Origin: Candidatus Daviesbacteria bacterium
GTDB taxonomy: Bacteria > Patescibacteriota > Microgenomatia > Daviesbacterales > UBA10151
Reading direction: 5' to 3'
Assembly: GCA_016186985.1 (NCBI GenBank)
Contig: JACPKO010000043.1
Coordinates: 1 to 22,600, forward strand
Length of the DNA: 22,600 nucleotides
A program made the translations under genes and the position numbers. Numbering within the stretch: position 1 is the stretch's first letter; every line of letters starts with the position of its first letter. Of this stretch, positions 21,421-22,600 are shown piece by piece. The notes below the pieces were generated by a model. The model did not search any database. It worked only from the letters and a program-made list of their open reading frames with translations, and was not told where the DNA came from.

Positions 21421-21534
21421 AGTAACTCAAATCTTAAAACGCAAATCGCAAAACGGCAACTAAAATGTTAAATCTTTTAAAATTTTGAGATTTTAGATAT
21501 AGTTTTGCGCTTTGACATTTGAGTTTTGGGATTA
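21421..21534. repeat. Long inverted-repeat element after rpmG (copy B)
   Basis: A stretch of about 110 bases that folds back on itself: CTCAAAT/ATTTGAG, GCGCAAAAC with GTTTTGCG and CTAAAAT/ATTTTAG pair from outside to inside. Its minus-strand start (21534-21496) overlaps the rpmG stop codon and matches copy A at 10087-10125. Possible transcript end or RNA-stability element; it has no poly-U tail. Confidence 0.65.
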
Positions 21535-21702
21535 TTTTAGTTTGTACTCCTGGTGCAAGGTGGATTTGCGACATTTTTTGCAGAATTTTTTCAAAGATAA
21601 TTTATCTTTGGTATTAGTTGTATTTTTTTGAGTTACGTAATTTCTTGATTTGCACTCTGTGCATTCAAGTCCGATTGCTGTTCTTGCGTCCTTTTTAGCC
21701 AT
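21532..21702 (-). CDS. rpmG: Ribosomal protein L33
   Basis: A 56-residue protein beginning MAKKDARTAIGLECTECKSR and ending in STLHQEYKLK. It is the 50S subunit protein L33 in its zinc-binding form, with Cys14-x-x-Cys17 and Cys41-x-x-Cys44. The ATG is at 21702-21700. A candidate promoter (TTGCAA 21736-21741, 18 bases, TAAAAT 21712-21717) is 9 bases before the ATG. The tRNA-Thr gene lies about 70 bases upstream on the same strand, so the two may also share a transcript. Confidence 0.93.
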   Translation of the reverse strand: MAKKDARTAIGLECTECKSRNYVTQKNTTNTKDKLSLKKFCKKCRKSTLHQEYKLK

Positions 21703-21711
21703 AACCTGCAA

Positions 21712-21741
21712 ATTTTACACTAAGCCAGGTTCGATTTGCAA
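21712..21741 (-). promoter_or_regulatory. Promoter of rpmG, leaderless type
   Basis: TTGCAA, 18-base spacer, TAAAAT; start codon 9 bases after the -10 box. Confidence 0.45.
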
Positions 21742-21774
21742 GGAAAGAATAGTCTGCTTCTTATTAGAATAGTG

Positions 21775-21846
21775 AGCCGGCAGTGAGGATCGAACTCACG
21801 GTCTCTTCATTACCAATGAAGTGCTTTACCACTAAGCTATACCGGC
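21775..21846 (-). tRNA. tRNA-Thr(GGU)
   Basis: On the minus strand the acceptor stem is GCCGGTA/TGCCGGC with discriminator U. The D arm is AGCT-TAGTGGTAA-AGC. The anticodon stem CTTCA/TGAAG has loop TTGGTAA, reading GGU. The T arm is GTGAG-TTCGATC-CTCAC. CCA is not encoded. It precedes rpmG on the same strand. Confidence 0.95.
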
Positions 21847-21941
21847 GTCTGGATATAGTTTTAGGATTTTACCAAAATTTTGCAGTTAGAACTAGAGCAG
21901 GAGATTTAGTCTCGCAAAAACTTTCATTAGAAACTAAGAAA

Positions 21942-21994
21942 TGAGCCGAAGATTGAAATTGGACCCGGGAGCTGCTTTGCCACTCGGTCAATTC
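21942..21994 (-). pseudogene. Possible tRNA remnant lacking the anticodon arm
   Basis: About 50 bases on the minus strand look like a D arm (TTGACCGAGTGGCAAAGC) joined almost directly to a T-arm-like stretch (GGGTCCAATTTC) and CGGCTCA, which also ends the intact tRNA-Thr nearby. No anticodon stem and no matching acceptor stem can be built. It may be a decayed tRNA; coincidence cannot be excluded. Confidence 0.3.
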
Positions 21995-21995
21995 G

Positions 21996-22600
21996 TTAAT
22001 AATTTGAAGAGTCAATTTCTGATTGGGGTATGGTTCTTATGACCGAGCCGCAAAGCTTAGCGTCCTTTTTGTACTTTTTATAGCTAATAGTTGCTGCTCC
22101 GTCCTTCTGGCATAACCATCTCTCACCTTTGTAACCGGGCTTTTCCTGATTACAGCTTACTCCAAGATTGATCCAGGTTTTATTACTAAATTTCCTAGGG
22201 TTACAATTTAAATCAGAGACGTTAACTTCCATGCTATCATTGCCTGAGCCGTTATTATTACTGCAAATTAATGAATATATAAATTTGTTTTTACCATACA
22301 ATGGCCCGGCAGTCTCAGACCCGTTTAGATTCTTAATTCCACTCCAATCACCAGAGGCATTACAGGAATCAGGCGCGCCTGAGCTTTCCCAGGTCAAAGC
22401 AATGGTTTTACCTGCTGAAATCGTGACAGTAGAATCTGATGAATTGATCTTTAAATCAACAACAGGTGTGGGTGTGGGGCTAGGTGAAGGCTTGGGCAGT
22501 ACTTTGACATTTCTTGAATGCTGAGAATCTCCCCCTTCCTGCTCCCAGTTAACAAATTTCCCTTCAGAATAAATACCTTTATCAGTTTTCCAAAGGTAAA
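21996..22600 (-). CDS. Secreted protein, C-terminal part with Ser/Pro linker and cysteine-rich beta-domain (partial)
   Basis: The frame is open to the right edge, so the N-terminus is outside the window; 200 residues are visible. They begin YLWKTDKGIYSEGKFVNWEQ, followed by a short KPSPSPTPTP linker, then an Ig-like beta-domain (DLKINSSDSTVTISAGKTIA, TWESSGAPDSC) resembling bacterial domains that describe an Asn-rich ionic fold. The last 70 residues have several Cys (NCNP, VSCNQ, WLCQ, KLCG), suggesting disulfides and an extracellular site. The stop is TAA at 21998-21996. A TTG within the frame (22397) is not a real start. Exact function unknown; an adhesin or cell-surface role is a guess. 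Confidence 0.75.
   Translation of the reverse strand, partial: YLWKTDKGIYSEGKFVNWEQEGGDSQHSRNVKVLPKPSPSPTPTPVVDLKINSSDSTVTISAGKTIALTWESSGAPDSCNASGDWSGIKNLNGSETAGPLYGKNKFIYSLICSNNNGSGNDSMEVNVSDLNCNPRKFSNKTWINLGVSCNQEKPGYKGERWLCQKDGAATISYKKYKKDAKLCGSVIRTIPQSEIDSSNY

Overview
The window looks like chromosomal DNA of an uncultivated, AT-rich bacterium, most likely from the Patescibacteria/CPR (Microgenomates-like). That assignment is an inference. It rests on short gene spacing, tRNAs without an encoded CCA end, a short ribosomal protein L33, a membrane-anchored protein carrying both cohesin-like and dockerin modules, a membrane-anchored alpha-2-macroglobulin, a class A PBP and a FTLIEL prepilin. 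UGA acts as a normal stop (for example after the Memo gene), so the Gracilibacteria code does not apply.

Layout. 1-1.5 kb: two unrecognised minus-strand genes separated by REP-like palindromes. 1.6-3.25 kb: a decay zone with an aminotransferase V pseudogene that lost its PLP-lysine segment, an intact tRNA-Ser(UGA) and an HNH-nuclease pseudogene with three lesions. 3.5-9.65 kb: a very large alpha-2-macroglobulin gene followed 9 bp later by a Memo-family gene. The macroglobulin has a Hint (intein-like) domain at the expected bait position, and its reading frame is broken by an exact 19-bp tandem duplication. 9.7-11.4 kb: ridA and ilvA, a known functional pair (IlvA makes reactive enamines, RidA clears them). 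11.4-13 kb: a minus-strand block of five small unknown ORFs in two transcription units. Each unit begins with a promoter, a short leader ORF, and competing antiterminator and terminator stems, which looks like ribosome-mediated attenuation. 13.1-16.3 kb: ilvE and, convergent and overlapping it, a class A PBP. 16.4-20.06 kb: a tight operon of prepilin, GH1 glycosidase and an EamA-transporter/glycoside-hydrolase fusion. 20.1-22.6 kb: a palindrome-rich tandem repeat array, tRNA-Trp(CCA), the cohesin/dockerin protein, a long inverted repeat, rpmG (L33), tRNA-Thr(GGU), a possible tRNA remnant and the C-terminal part of a secreted Ser/Pro-linker protein running off the right edge.

The items most worth following up are (1) the Hint domain nested in the macroglobulin together with the 19-bp frameshifting duplication, (2) the twin attenuator leaders driving an unknown small-protein cluster between ilvA and ilvE, and (3) the transporter-glycosidase fusion operon. 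Several promoters here put the -10 box only 7-9 bases before the start codon, suggesting leaderless mRNAs.
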